64,000 bases of DNA from Devosia sp. (GCF_025809055.1 NZ_CP075529.1:3397501-3461500), one strand, 5' to 3'. Shown: positions 54,487-63,423, counted from the stretch's first letter. Notes: a model not told the origin generated them from the letters alone. Numbers and translations are program-made.

Positions 54487-54577
54487 GGGTATTGGCTCCT
54501 GGTATTGATTTTGCGCGACACTACACTTGGGGAAGGTGTCGGCAAGTGGGCATGACTATCACTTGGGGGTGAACAGT

Positions 54578-55093
54578 CTATCCGTCTTTCCGTTCCGATC
54601 TGCCGGAGAGCGCCAGGCCCAATGCCCGCAACGCTTCCCGCAGATCCCTGTCTTCGACCTTTTCGGTCGCTTTGCCGACCTTTGCAATCGTGCTCTGGCT
54701 CGGTTGGCTGGGTTTATGACCCCCACCGGCTGAACCGGGGGTGAACGGTTCGGCAGACAATCTGACATCGGCCACCAGCACATAGCCGAAATAGCGGTTC
54801 ACCGCAGCGGCAATGGCCGGCGCCTCGTGCTGGGCGAACAGCGCCTGACCGGGTGCGCAGCGCAGATAGAGCACGGCGCCTTCGCCGTCCCGGTCGCCGC
54901 GCGGCCAGACCAGCTTGTCCGGCTGGGTGGTCTTTTCAAAGGGCGGGGGCGCGATCACCGCCCATTGGTTGATCACATCGCGGCTGGCAAATCCGCGCTT
55001 GCGCAGCGCAGGATCGAGCGCACTGCCCAGCGCATCGGCTACGGACAGCGTCTTGTTTCGGCGTTTGGGTTCGGGCAGGTCGTCTTTTGCCAT
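54578..55093 (-). CDS. dciA: DciA-like (DUF721) protein
   Basis: A 171-residue protein with a DUF721 domain: ALDPALRKRGFASRDVINQWA and LYLRCAPGQALFAQHEAPAIAA. DciA loads the replicative helicase DnaB in bacteria without DnaC. The C-terminal 50 residues are disordered. ATG 55093 (MAKDDLPEPK) is preferred over an upstream extension. Confidence 0.85.
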   Translation of the reverse strand: MAKDDLPEPKRRNKTLSVADALGSALDPALRKRGFASRDVINQWAVIAPPPFEKTTQPDKLVWPRGDRDGEGAVLYLRCAPGQALFAQHEAPAIAAAVNRYFGYVLVADVRLSAEPFTPGSAGGGHKPSQPSQSTIAKVGKATEKVEDRDLREALRALGLALSGRSERKDG

Positions 55094-55241
55094 GAAATTT
55101 GAGTAGCGCGGGCGCACCGCAGGGCACAAGGCCGATATGGCATCGGCACCCGCATGGCGTGCCCCGAAAAGACGGCTACCTGCGCTTCCGCCTCAACCGC
55201 CGCATCCCCCACGCGCGTTGACCTCCCCCACCACACACAAG

Positions 55242-55275
55242 GTCATTCCCGCGAAAGCGGGAACCTCTGGTTTGA
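55242..55275. repeat. Family C palindrome, single unit
   Basis: GTCATTCCCGCGAAAGCGGG followed by AACCTCTGGTTT, matching the first part of the units at 7622, 7891 and 8143. In the 286-bp gap between dciA and mutY, with no gene. Confidence 0.7.
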
Positions 55276-55379
55276 TGCACTTGAAACGCCCCTCTCTGGG
55301 CCCGAAGCAAGTTTCAGCACCAATCCGGCCGAGGTCATTCCTCTTGCGAGGCGCGCGGACAAACCGCTATCCCTCGGCC

Positions 55380-56441
55380 ATGCCCCTTGCCCATGCGCAT
55401 CCGATCGATTCAGCCGCCGTTCTGGCCTGGTACGACGCCCACGCCCGCGACCTGCCCTGGCGCGTTTCGCCGTCCGACCGGTGCGCGGGTCTGCGGCCTG
55501 ATCCCTATCGCGTGTGGCTGAGCGAGATCATGCTGCAGCAGACCACGGTCGCTGCGGTGAAATCCTATTTCGTGCGCTTCACCACGCTCTGGCCGACGGT
55601 CGCCGATCTTGCTGCCGCCCCCCTCGACAGCGTTCTGCGCGAATGGGCCGGGCTCGGCTACTATGCCCGGGCCCGCAACTTGCATGCCTGCGCCCAGGTT
55701 GTGCATCGCGATCACGGCGGCATTTTTCCCCAAACCGCCGCGGCCTTGCAGGGGCTTCCGGGCGTCGGCGCCTATACCAGCGCGGCCATTGCCGCCATCT
55801 GCTTCGATGAGCCGGTCGCCGTGCTCGACGGTAATCTCGACCGGGTCCTGGCGCGCTACTACGCGCTCGATGTGCCGGTGCGCGAGGCCAAGCCGGAGCT
55901 GCGGGCTGCCCTTCAGGCCTGTGTGCCCGAGCGGGCCGGCGATTTCGCCCAGGCGATGATGGACCTCGGCGCCACCATTTGTGCGCCGCGCAACGCGTCT
56001 TGCCTCGTCTGTCCGCTCCAGCCGGGATGCATCGCCGCGCGCCAGAGCAATCCGCTGGCCTACCCCGTCAAACCTGCCAAGGCCGAAAGACCGGTGCGGC
56101 GTGGCCATGCCTATGTGATGCGCGACGGGTCCGGCGACGTCTATTTGCAGAGCCGGCCGGCAAAAGGCCTGCTTGCCGGCATGACCGAGGTGCCCGGCTC
56201 GGACTGGGCCGCTGAGCTCGCAAGCCCTCTCTATCCCGTCCAGGCCAAGTGGCGCCATCACGGACAGGTCGTCCACATCTTCACCCATTTCCGGCTGGAA
56301 CTCGAAGTCTGGTCGGCCGAAGTGGCGTCCGATGACCTCGACGGGGGCTGGTGGTCCCCGCCTGCGGCCCTTAAGGGTGAGGCATTGCCGACGCTGTACA
56401 GGAAGGTATTGGCGGAAGCTGGAATTGCTTCAGTTGCATGA
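55380..56441 (+). CDS. mutY: A/G-specific adenine glycosylase
   Basis: A 353-residue MutY that removes A paired with 8-oxoG. The helix-hairpin-helix domain has the catalytic Glu in SEIMLQQTT (about 41-49) and the Asp in VLDGNLDRV; the iron-sulfur ligands are C-x6-C-x2-C-x5-C (CAPRNASCLVCPLQPGC, near 201-217). The C-terminal NUDIX-like domain is present. The start is ATG 55380. The last few codons are followed directly by AT-rich DNA. Confidence 0.95.
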   Translation: MPLAHAHPIDSAAVLAWYDAHARDLPWRVSPSDRCAGLRPDPYRVWLSEIMLQQTTVAAVKSYFVRFTTLWPTVADLAAAPLDSVLREWAGLGYYARARNLHACAQVVHRDHGGIFPQTAAALQGLPGVGAYTSAAIAAICFDEPVAVLDGNLDRVLARYYALDVPVREAKPELRAALQACVPERAGDFAQAMMDLGATICAPRNASCLVCPLQPGCIAARQSNPLAYPVKPAKAERPVRRGHAYVMRDGSGDVYLQSRPAKGLLAGMTEVPGSDWAAELASPLYPVQAKWRHHGQVVHIFTHFRLELEVWSAEVASDDLDGGWWSPPAALKGEALPTLYRKVLAEAGIASVA

Positions 56442-56480
56442 TATATTTTTTGGGGTTGTCCATAAATATTGGGGGTTTTG

Positions 56481-57152
56481 ATGGCATTGGAAGTTGTTGC
56501 TGCGGTCAGCGCGCCAGTTAATCTAGAGCCATTTAACGATCTAAAGCGCCGAGTAGAGATTACGCGAGATGCAAGATTTCAGGCCAATCTTCGACTAGAA
56601 AGGCGGAATAAATGGTCATACTTGGTCATATCTGTTCTTTCATTGTTTGTAATTATACTGTCACTTGTTCCAAATATATTTCAGCTTAGTCAACCTGCTT
56701 CGCAGGCGTTGTTAGCGCTTACCATAATAAATTCAGTGTTTATTATTATTACTACGTTTTTGGAGGCTTCAGGAAATTTTGTTCACAAAGGTGAGCAGTT
56801 GCATAGAAGTGCCAGAAAAATTGCTACCGTCTTCAATAAGTTAATGCTGCTGACAGTCGAAGAAAGGGAGGATAAGGAGAAAATACATGACCTGCAAAAA
56901 GAGTATCAGGCGTCCTTGGATGATTGTTCATTCAACCACGAAAATATGGATTATGATCTCATAAAAGCGACGAAGCCAAAGTTGTTCAAAGATAGGATCT
57001 ATCAGGGTCGATTTTTGTGGGTTGTTAGTTCAATACGAATGTTTGCATACAAGATTGTCGAATATAGTTGGACGATTCCTCATATGCTTGTTGTTTTGCT
57101 AACACTCGCTTGTTTGTACTTAATTTTGATAGAAGGTTATCTTGGTGCGTAG
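56481..57152 (+). CDS. SLATT-domain membrane protein (candidate defence effector)
   Basis: 223 residues resembling the SLATT 2TM effector family (subfamily 5-like): a conserved amphipathic start LEPFNDLKRRVEITRDARFQ and RRNKWSYLVISVLSLFVIIL, then two helices (about 47-66 and 76-96), a cytosolic helical part and a final membrane segment (about 199-220). SLATT proteins are membrane effectors associated with nucleotide-signalling or other immune systems. Here it is alone, with no sensor or nucleotidyltransferase gene beside it. The coding sequence is strikingly AT-rich against the GC-rich flanks. Start ATG 56481 with GGGGG 5 nt upstream. The subfamily call is from memory of the family pattern. 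Confidence 0.65.
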   Translation: MALEVVAAVSAPVNLEPFNDLKRRVEITRDARFQANLRLERRNKWSYLVISVLSLFVIILSLVPNIFQLSQPASQALLALTIINSVFIIITTFLEASGNFVHKGEQLHRSARKIATVFNKLMLLTVEEREDKEKIHDLQKEYQASLDDCSFNHENMDYDLIKATKPKLFKDRIYQGRFLWVVSSIRMFAYKIVEYSWTIPHMLVVLLTLACLYLILIEGYLGA

Positions 57153-57200
57153 CTGCGCTTGTGGCGTAGTGGCGGTTATTGCGTCGCGATGGCATCAGCA

Positions 57201-57229
57201 AAAAAGGCCGCCGGGGCAAACCGGCGGCC
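57201..57229 (-). terminator. Terminator of ccrM (minus strand)
   Basis: Stem GGCCGCCGG / CCGGCGGCC with a 6-nt loop, followed on the minus strand by TTTTT. It is 38 bp after the ccrM stop and also marks the right side of the AT-rich segment. Confidence 0.8.
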
Positions 57230-57266
57230 AGTTATTAGAGCCTGATGAGCTGATTGGAGGTCAAGA

Positions 57267-58403
57267 TCAGGCAGAAATCAAATCAAGTTTTTGGCGAATG
57301 TCAGACCGAAGGCTATCGATCGGCTCGACACTGCCGGAGCGTTCGTGGTGCCAGAAGGTCCACCCGTTGCATGACTCGGCCCCCTGAACCAGCGCGCCGA
57401 CCTTGTGGATCGACCCCTGGTGTGGACCCGAGACGAGCGAGCCGTCTGCACGAACCATGGCAAAGTAACGCCGCTGGGTGTCAAAGAGTTGCGCGCCGGG
57501 TTCGATCAATCCCTGTTCGAGCAGCGAACCAAAGGGAATCCGGGCTTCCTTGCGCTTTGGCGTGACCGATTGCAGGGCCTCGAATACGCCGGGGCGAATG
57601 CTGGCAATGCGTTCGCGCGCGCCTTCGATATAGCTGGCCTCGCGCTCGATGCCGATAAAGTGCCGGCCCAGTTTCCGGGCGACGGCCCCGGTCGTGCCTG
57701 TGCCGAAGAACGGGTCGAGCACGACGTCGCCGGGCTTCGTAGTCGCATTGAGAATGCGGAACAGCAGCGCTTCGGGCTTCTGGGTCGGATGCAGCTTGCT
57801 GTCATCCTCGCCTTTGAGCCGCTCGGCGCCGGTGCAGATGGGGAACAGCCAGTCGCTGCGCATCTGCGTGTCGTCATTGGCGAGCTTCATCGCCTCATAG
57901 TTGAAGGTGACGCGGCTTTTCTGGCTCTTTGCCGCCCAGATCAGCGTTTCATGCGCATTGGTGAAGCGGGTGCCGCGAAAATTCGGCATCGGGTTGGCCT
58001 TGCGCCACACCACGTCATTGAGCATCCAGAACCCGAGGTCCTGCAGGGCCGTGCCGACGCGGAAAATATTGTGATAGGAGCCGATGACCCACATGGCGCC
58101 ATCGGGTTTGAGCAGGCGCTTGGCCGCGCTCATCCAGGCCTTGGTGAAGGCATCGTAGTGGGCAAAGCTGTCGAACTTGTCCCAGTCGTCATCGACCGCA
58201 TCGACCTTGGATTGGTCGGGGCGGGTGAGACCCTGCTCGAGTTGCAGATTATAGGGAGGATCTGCGAAAATGAGATCGATGGAGCCGGCCGGCAAACTAT
58301 TCATGTGGTCGATGCAATCGCCCACCAGGATAGTATCGATCGGAAGGCGTGGAGCCCCCCATTCCGCATCGGCCTTGCGGGCCGTACGCGCGGTACTCAA
58401 CAT
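57267..58403 (-). CDS. ccrM: Cell-cycle-regulated GANTC DNA adenine methyltransferase CcrM
   Basis: A 378-residue beta-class N6-adenine methyltransferase with DPPYNL (48-53) and the SAM motif FFGTGTTG (about 229-236), plus a C-terminal domain (about 280-378) that CcrM uses for strand separation. It methylates GANTC at the end of replication in alphaproteobacteria. It is 289 bp downstream of rnhB on the same strand, a common pairing. A near-CtrA box lies about 75-85 nt upstream. Confidence 0.95.
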   Translation of the reverse strand: MLSTARTARKADAEWGAPRLPIDTILVGDCIDHMNSLPAGSIDLIFADPPYNLQLEQGLTRPDQSKVDAVDDDWDKFDSFAHYDAFTKAWMSAAKRLLKPDGAMWVIGSYHNIFRVGTALQDLGFWMLNDVVWRKANPMPNFRGTRFTNAHETLIWAAKSQKSRVTFNYEAMKLANDDTQMRSDWLFPICTGAERLKGEDDSKLHPTQKPEALLFRILNATTKPGDVVLDPFFGTGTTGAVARKLGRHFIGIEREASYIEGARERIASIRPGVFEALQSVTPKRKEARIPFGSLLEQGLIEPGAQLFDTQRRYFAMVRADGSLVSGPHQGSIHKVGALVQGAESCNGWTFWHHERSGSVEPIDSLRSDIRQKLDLISA

Positions 58404-58474
58404 ACACTTAACCCTAACGCAGTACTAACAAGACCGTTATAGAACGTTGAGGTTAATGGAGCGTTCGCAAGGGG

Positions 58475-58489
58475 TTAGCGGGGCGTTAA
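58475..58489. promoter_or_regulatory. CtrA-like box upstream of ccrM
   Basis: TTAG-N7-TTAA on the plus strand (TTAA-N7-CTAA on the ccrM strand) differs in one base from the TTAA-N7-TTAA consensus. It lies about 72-86 nt before the start. In Caulobacter ccrM is under CtrA control. Confidence 0.5.
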
Positions 58490-58536
58490 TCCGCGCTCTA
58501 GACCTCGACACGTTCGGTCTGAAACGTTGGAGCCTT

Positions 58537-58652
58537 TCCCTTCTCCCCTGAGGGGAGAAGGTGGCGCGAAGCGCCGGATGAGGGGTTCACACTCGCGTTC
58601 TTGCCGAGGGGCTTTCACCCCTCACCCCATCCCTCTCCCCTGAGGGGCGAGG
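58537..58652. repeat. Palindromic repeats, family B, between ccrM and rnhB
   Basis: CTTCTCCCCTGAGGGGAGAAG with a GTGGCGCGAAGCGCCGGATG tail (58537-58590) and a second, inverted one (58616-58652, CCCCTCACCCCATCCCTCTC). Confidence 0.7.
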
Positions 58653-58692
58653 GGGCGATGAAGGCGATGGTTCAGTTTAAGGGTGAAACGCT

Positions 58693-59373
58693 CTAGGTCA
58701 CCGTAGCCCGTTGCAACAGCATGGCCACCGGCGCAAATTCGGCCCGGTGGTGGCGGCAGGGTCCGTGCCGGTCGAGGGCTGCCAGGTGCGCGGCGGTGCC
58801 ATAGCCCTTGTGGCCCGAAAAGCCGAAGCCTGGCGCATCGCAATCCATGATTGCGCACATGCGATCCCGCGTCACCTTTGCGACGATGGAAGCCGCCGCG
58901 ATCGACAGGCTCCGCCCGTCCCCACCGACGAGGGCGATACCGGGACAGGGCAGGGCGGGGGGAACGTCTCGTCCGTCGATCAGGGCGCGGTCGGCGGCCT
59001 GCGGCAGGGCACGCACCGCCCGAGCCATTGCCGCCAGGGTCGCGCCGCGAATATTTTTGCTGACGATCTCGTCCGGCGGCGCCGTGGCAATGGCGACATC
59101 GGCATGGCCCATAATGGCCTCGTACAAGTGGTCGCGACGCTCGGCATTGAGCTTTTTGGAATCATCGAGACCCGATGGAATATGGTTCGGGTCGAGCCGC
59201 ACCGCGGCGACCACCACAGGTCCCGCCAGCGGCCCGCGACCAGCTTCGTCGACACCCGCCACATAGCGGGCCCCACGCGCCATCAACATGGTTTCATGGC
59301 TGAAGTCTGGGCCGTCGGCCTCACCGGCGAAAAGCGCCGGTGCTGGATCGGTGGTTGGCCTGCGTCGGCCCAT
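58693..59373 (-). CDS. rnhB: Ribonuclease HII
   Basis: A 226-residue RNase HII that removes ribonucleotides and RNA primers from DNA. The metal site is GVDEAGRGPLAGP (Asp42, Glu43) with LIDGRD and IVAKVTRDRM. N-terminal extension of about 35 residues. It ends at ATVT and starts 1 bp after the DUF4180 stop. Confidence 0.94.
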   Translation of the reverse strand: MGRRRPTTDPAPALFAGEADGPDFSHETMLMARGARYVAGVDEAGRGPLAGPVVVAAVRLDPNHIPSGLDDSKKLNAERRDHLYEAIMGHADVAIATAPPDEIVSKNIRGATLAAMARAVRALPQAADRALIDGRDVPPALPCPGIALVGGDGRSLSIAAASIVAKVTRDRMCAIMDCDAPGFGFSGHKGYGTAAHLAALDRHGPCRHHRAEFAPVAMLLQRATVT

Positions 59374-59374
59374 G

Positions 59375-59740
59375 TCAGGCCGCTCCGCCCAGAGCGTTCT
59401 CGAGCGCGGCGGAGTCGGTCACGAACAGGTGATGGCCGATACGGTTGGTCTCGCCGACAAAATCCCGCAGCGCCTTGCTGGTGGACAAGGCCCCGACAAG
59501 ATCACCGATGATCGCCAGACGCATCTGGTAATTCTGCAGCTTCTGGAAGAAGTGCCCGGCCTGCCTGGAACTGAGGTCGAAAAACGCCGGTCCGAAGCGC
59601 TCCGCCGGCACGGCAATCATGTCGGCCCCGGTGCCATAGGTTTCCCCCAGAATGTCGAGCGCATCCTGTTCGCTGGCCAGTGCCGGGCCAGTTTTGGCAA
59701 CGAAATAGACGGTGACACCATTGATGGTTTGAACGGTCAT
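59375..59740 (-). CDS. DUF4180 family protein
   Basis: A 121-residue single-domain protein. ALASEQDALDILGETYG and FDLSSRQAGHFFQKLQNYQM plus RLAIIGDL fit DUF4180, a small fold of unknown function. It starts the operon with rnhB. Confidence 0.85.
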   Translation of the reverse strand: MTVQTINGVTVYFVAKTGPALASEQDALDILGETYGTGADMIAVPAERFGPAFFDLSSRQAGHFFQKLQNYQMRLAIIGDLVGALSTSKALRDFVGETNRIGHHLFVTDSAALENALGGAA

Positions 59741-59817
59741 CGGCGACTCGGCATTTCAAAATCCTGACCGTGCTGATATAGCACAGGCGCCGGGGGGCAA
59801 AGGCGAGAGAGACTTAC

Positions 59818-60399
59818 ATGCGCATTGCAGGCCTGCTAGCGGCTTTGCCTCTGCTTGCGGCACCCGTCGCTGCGGAACCCTTCCATCATCCTTATGGCGA
59901 ATGGCGCGAATACCATCGCGACTGGCTCGCCGCCTGTCCCGATGCCATCAACGAGGACGCCGCCGATTATTACGGCTATTCCTGCTTTGCCAGCACCGGC
60001 AGCCAGGAGCTCAACGGCGCCAACTTGCCGGCCTATAAGCTGACTTTGATCCGCAACCGGCTGGACGGCACGCTCGACGTGGCGATAACCGTGTCTCCCG
60101 ATAAGGGTGAATATGATCCGGCACGCCCGATGGTTCTGCATTTCGGCGGCGAGGCCCCGATCAGCCTGGCGATGAATTCCGATATCGAAACCCGCTTCAA
60201 CACGGTCAATCAGTTCTTCATTGCCGATCCGGCTCTGCGGGAAAAGGTCATCGAGCGCATGAGCGAACGCGTCGCCGTCACGCTCTCGGTCCCGCTCACG
60301 GGTGTCGAACAGCCGGTTTCGACGCGCCTCTCCATGCAGGGCGTTCTGGCATCGCTGGATTTCATGGCGACCTATGCCCGCAAGGTCGCGCAATACTGA
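59818..60399 (+). CDS. Secreted hypothetical protein
   Basis: 193 residues with a clear signal peptide (1-19, LAALPLLAAPVAA) and a soluble domain with two cysteines (WLAACPDAI, YYGYSCFAS) near the start. It has no recognised family; a pattern like that of IalB-type periplasmic proteins (one disulfide, beta-rich) is only suggestive. It is convergent with the radical SAM gene. Confidence 0.75.
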   Translation: MRIAGLLAALPLLAAPVAAEPFHHPYGEWREYHRDWLAACPDAINEDAADYYGYSCFASTGSQELNGANLPAYKLTLIRNRLDGTLDVAITVSPDKGEYDPARPMVLHFGGEAPISLAMNSDIETRFNTVNQFFIADPALREKVIERMSERVAVTLSVPLTGVEQPVSTRLSMQGVLASLDFMATYARKVAQY

Positions 60400-60420
60400 T
60401 CTGCCAAGCGGCGGTTAAGA

Positions 60421-61569
60421 TCAGAACAGGCTCATCTGCGGGCTGTCCACCTTGGGCGGCTCGAACAGGTCGGAGCGCAGCGGCGGCAGTTTCGCGTCCA
60501 GTCCGTAGCGATCGCGTGCCTTTTCGAAGCGCTGGCGCAGCAGTGTTGCATAAGGCCCTTCACCGACCATGCGGCTGCCGAAACGCGGGTCGTTGTCGCG
60601 TCCGCCCCGTGTGTCGCGCACCAGCGACAGAACATGCCGCACCCGGTCGGGAAAATGGCGCAGCAGCCACTCGCGGAACACGTCGCGCACCTCGCCCGGC
60701 AGGCGCAGCAGGATCATCTGCGCGCTGATCGCGCCCTGGGCCTTGCCGGCATCGAGAATGCGCTCGAGTTCCATGTCGTTGATGGCCGGGATCATCGGCG
60801 AGGCAAAGATGGCGGTCGGAACGCCCGCTTCGCTGAGCAGCCGGATTGCTTCCAGCCGCCGTGCCGGCGAGGAGGCGCGCGGCTCCATCTTGCGGCTGAG
60901 CTTGTGATCCATCGAAGTCACCGACAGGGCCACTTTGACCAGATTGAGTTCAGCCAGTTCCGTGAGCAGGTCCAGATCGCGCACGATCAGCGCCGATTTG
61001 GTGGTGATCATCACCGGGTGGCGGGTTTCCAGCATCACCTCGAGAATGCCGCGCGTCAGCTTATGCGTGCGTTCGGCCGGCTGATAGGGATCGGTATTGG
61101 TGCCCATGGCAATGGGTTTGGGCCGGTAGGATTTTGCCGAAAGTTCCGCTCGCAAGGCCTCGACTGCATTGGTCTTCACATAGATGTCGCGCTCGAAATC
61201 GATCCCGGCGGAGTGCCCGAGATAGGCGTGGCTTGGCCGGGCAAAGCAGTAGGAACAGCCATGCTCGCAACCACGATAGGCGTTGATCGACCGCTCGAAG
61301 CCGACATCGGGGCTGTCATTGGTGGTGATGATGGTCTTTGCGCGCTCGACATGTTCGATCGTCTCGAACAGGGGCAGGGTTTCCACGCTCCCCCAGCCGT
61401 CGTCGAATCCGCTGCGCTGATGGGTTTCGAACCGGCCGGCGCGGTTCGATTGTGCGCCGCGTCCGCGCGCCCGGTCCGGCTGCACCAGTTCACGCCGCGC
61501 CAGATCGGCATCGCGGCTGCGGCTGAGCCGCTCGAGCGCTTCAAATGAGGGGGCCTGGTAAAGGGCCAT
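60421..61569 (-). CDS. PA0069-family radical SAM protein
   Basis: A 382-residue radical SAM enzyme of the PA0069/SplB-like family. The 4Fe-4S cluster ligands are C101-x3-C105-x2-C108 in RGCEHGCSYCF; HAYLGHSAGIDFERDIYVK follows. Related to spore photoproduct lyases, so a DNA-lesion role is plausible. A LexA-type box lies about 73-87 nt upstream. The neighbourhood rnhB-ccrM-mutY is also seen in relatives. Confidence 0.9.
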   Translation of the reverse strand: MALYQAPSFEALERLSRSRDADLARRELVQPDRARGRGAQSNRAGRFETHQRSGFDDGWGSVETLPLFETIEHVERAKTIITTNDSPDVGFERSINAYRGCEHGCSYCFARPSHAYLGHSAGIDFERDIYVKTNAVEALRAELSAKSYRPKPIAMGTNTDPYQPAERTHKLTRGILEVMLETRHPVMITTKSALIVRDLDLLTELAELNLVKVALSVTSMDHKLSRKMEPRASSPARRLEAIRLLSEAGVPTAIFASPMIPAINDMELERILDAGKAQGAISAQMILLRLPGEVRDVFREWLLRHFPDRVRHVLSLVRDTRGGRDNDPRFGSRMVGEGPYATLLRQRFEKARDRYGLDAKLPPLRSDLFEPPKVDSPQMSLF

Positions 61570-61641
61570 GTCTGTTCTCCTGCCGGCGCAAGGAAGAATC
61601 GCTACTTCCCTAACGCAGGAACAGGCTATCAGGTTGATGAG

Positions 61642-61656
61642 AACATAACAAGAACA
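61642..61656 (-). promoter_or_regulatory. LexA (SOS) box upstream of the radical SAM gene
   Basis: On the minus strand GTTC-N7-GTTC, the alphaproteobacterial LexA consensus, lies 73-87 nt before the radical SAM start. The rest of the 357-bp gap to the MFS gene (61570-61926) holds no gene or repeat that I can support. Confidence 0.7.
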
Positions 61657-61926
61657 TGAAGCGGTGCCGCATCACCGCCCCCATGCATATCGGTCTGCCT
61701 GTCATGCATTACAAGACTGGACGGGCAGGGGTGTTGGGAGTAGAGAGCGCCCCTCTGCCCGGTCCACTCAGCCCCACCCATTTTCGCGCGTATCCGCCCC
61801 TGGGCGAAACGCGTTGTGCGTCTGGCTGCTGACACAGACCGTCGCAAAAATTTGAAACACCGTGTCGAAGAATGCGCGGACCACCCGTCATGGTGGCGTA
61901 GCGACAGGCCCCGGAAGGACATGATG

Positions 61927-63405
61927 ATGACAATGGACGCAACAATGGACGCCGCCCCGGAGGTCACGGAAGGCGAGCCCGACAACGCCGCGCGCAATCG
62001 CCTGGTGATCGGCATCCTCCTGGTGTCCACCTTCGTGGTGTTTCTCAATGAAACCATCATGAGCGTGGCCATTCCCCACCTGATGAATGATCTCGGCGTG
62101 GCCGCCAGTGCCGCTCAATGGCTGACCACGGCCTTCCTGTTGACCATGGCCGTTGTCATTCCGGTGACCGGTTTCCTGCTGCAGCGGCTCAATACCCGCC
62201 CGATCTTCATGCTGGCCATGGCGATCTTCTCGCTTGGCACCCTGGTCTGCGCGCTGGCGCCGGGTCTCGAACTGCTCGTCGCCGGGCGCGTGGTCCAGGC
62301 CGTCGGCACCGCCATCATGATGCCGCTCCTGATGACTACGGTCATGACCCTTGTTCCCCCAGAGGGCCGCGGCAAGACCATGGGCAATATTTCCATCGTC
62401 ATGTCAGTGGCGCCGGCCATCGGGCCGACCATTGGCGGGTTCATCCTCGCACATTTCGACTGGCGCTTCATGTTCTACTTCACCCTGCCCATCGCCATTG
62501 GCGCGCTGGTGCTGGGCGCCTCGCGCATCCGCAATGTGTCCACGCCCCGCTATGCGCCGCTCGATATCCTGTCGGTGATCCTCTCCGCATTCGCCTTCGG
62601 GGGCCTCGTCTATGGCCTTTCGAGCCTGGGCGAAGGCGCCGAGCATGGTTCGGCCATTCCGGCCTGGGTGCCGGTTCTGGTGGGTCTGGTTGCTATGGCG
62701 GTGTTCATCTGGCGTCAGGTGAACCTGTCGCACCAGGACAAGGCCCTGCTCGATCTGCGCACCCTGCAGCACCGCAACTACACCTTCGCGCTCGTCGTCA
62801 TGGCCATCGCCATGGTTGCCTTGCTCGGCAGCTCGATCCTGCTGCCGATCTATACGCAGAACGTGCTGGGTCTCGATACGCTGCAGACCGGCATGATCCT
62901 GCTTCCCGGCGGCCTGCTGATGGGCCTGATGGGCCCCATCGTCGGCCGGCTCTATGACCGCGTCGGCCCGCAGCCGTTGCTGGTTCCCGGCGTCATCCTT
63001 GTATCGCTGGTAATGTGGTCCCTGACCTTGGTCAGCCAATACACCCCGATCTGGGCGGTGGTCGCCGGACACATAACCCTGAGCTTCGGCCTGGCGTTGA
63101 CCTTCACGCCGCTTTTCACCGCCTCCATGGGGTCGGTGCCCATGCCGCTCTATTCCCATGCGAGCGCCATCCTGGGTTCGGTCCAGCAGGTCGCCGGCGC
63201 GGCGGGCATTGCCCTGTTCGTGGCGGTCATGAGCCTGCGCACCGCCGCCGCAGCCAGCGAGGGGCTGACCGGTGTCGATGCCCTGGCGGCCGGTATCCGC
63301 TCCGGCTTCCTGTGCGGCGCCATCATTTCGGTGCTGATGGTGATTGCCGCCATGTTCGTGCGCAAGCCCGAGGCGGCGCCCGGCGGCATGCCAGCCGGGC
63401 ACTGA
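61927..63405 (+). CDS. DHA2-family MFS multidrug efflux transporter
   Basis: A 492-residue MFS transporter with about 14 helices. FLNETIMSVAIPHLMNDLG (helix 1, DHA2 motif), LQRLNTRPIFMLAMAIFSLG (motif A region) and VAPAIGPTIGGFIL (motif C) are visible. Proton-driven efflux of drugs or small compounds. Three ATGs (61921, 61924, 61927) follow GGAAGG (61913-61918); the last has the best spacing. No regulator lies next to it. Confidence 0.88.
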   Translation: MTMDATMDAAPEVTEGEPDNAARNRLVIGILLVSTFVVFLNETIMSVAIPHLMNDLGVAASAAQWLTTAFLLTMAVVIPVTGFLLQRLNTRPIFMLAMAIFSLGTLVCALAPGLELLVAGRVVQAVGTAIMMPLLMTTVMTLVPPEGRGKTMGNISIVMSVAPAIGPTIGGFILAHFDWRFMFYFTLPIAIGALVLGASRIRNVSTPRYAPLDILSVILSAFAFGGLVYGLSSLGEGAEHGSAIPAWVPVLVGLVAMAVFIWRQVNLSHQDKALLDLRTLQHRNYTFALVVMAIAMVALLGSSILLPIYTQNVLGLDTLQTGMILLPGGLLMGLMGPIVGRLYDRVGPQPLLVPGVILVSLVMWSLTLVSQYTPIWAVVAGHITLSFGLALTFTPLFTASMGSVPMPLYSHASAILGSVQQVAGAAGIALFVAVMSLRTAAAASEGLTGVDALAAGIRSGFLCGAIISVLMVIAAMFVRKPEAAPGGMPAGH

Positions 63406-63423
63406 CAGTCCGCAACCAAACGG

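Noticed and set aside
52153..54555. 800-codon open frame on the plus strand opposite smc and the dsbA-like gene
   Set aside because: Shadow of GC-rich codons; smc is complete and conserved on the minus strand.
56442..57266. Insertion sequence or prophage remnant at the AT-rich segment
   Set aside because: No transposase, integrase, terminal repeats or target duplication seen; only the single SLATT gene.
58404..58470. GANTC sites in the ccrM leader as in Caulobacter
   Set aside because: No GANTC found between the start and the CtrA-like site.
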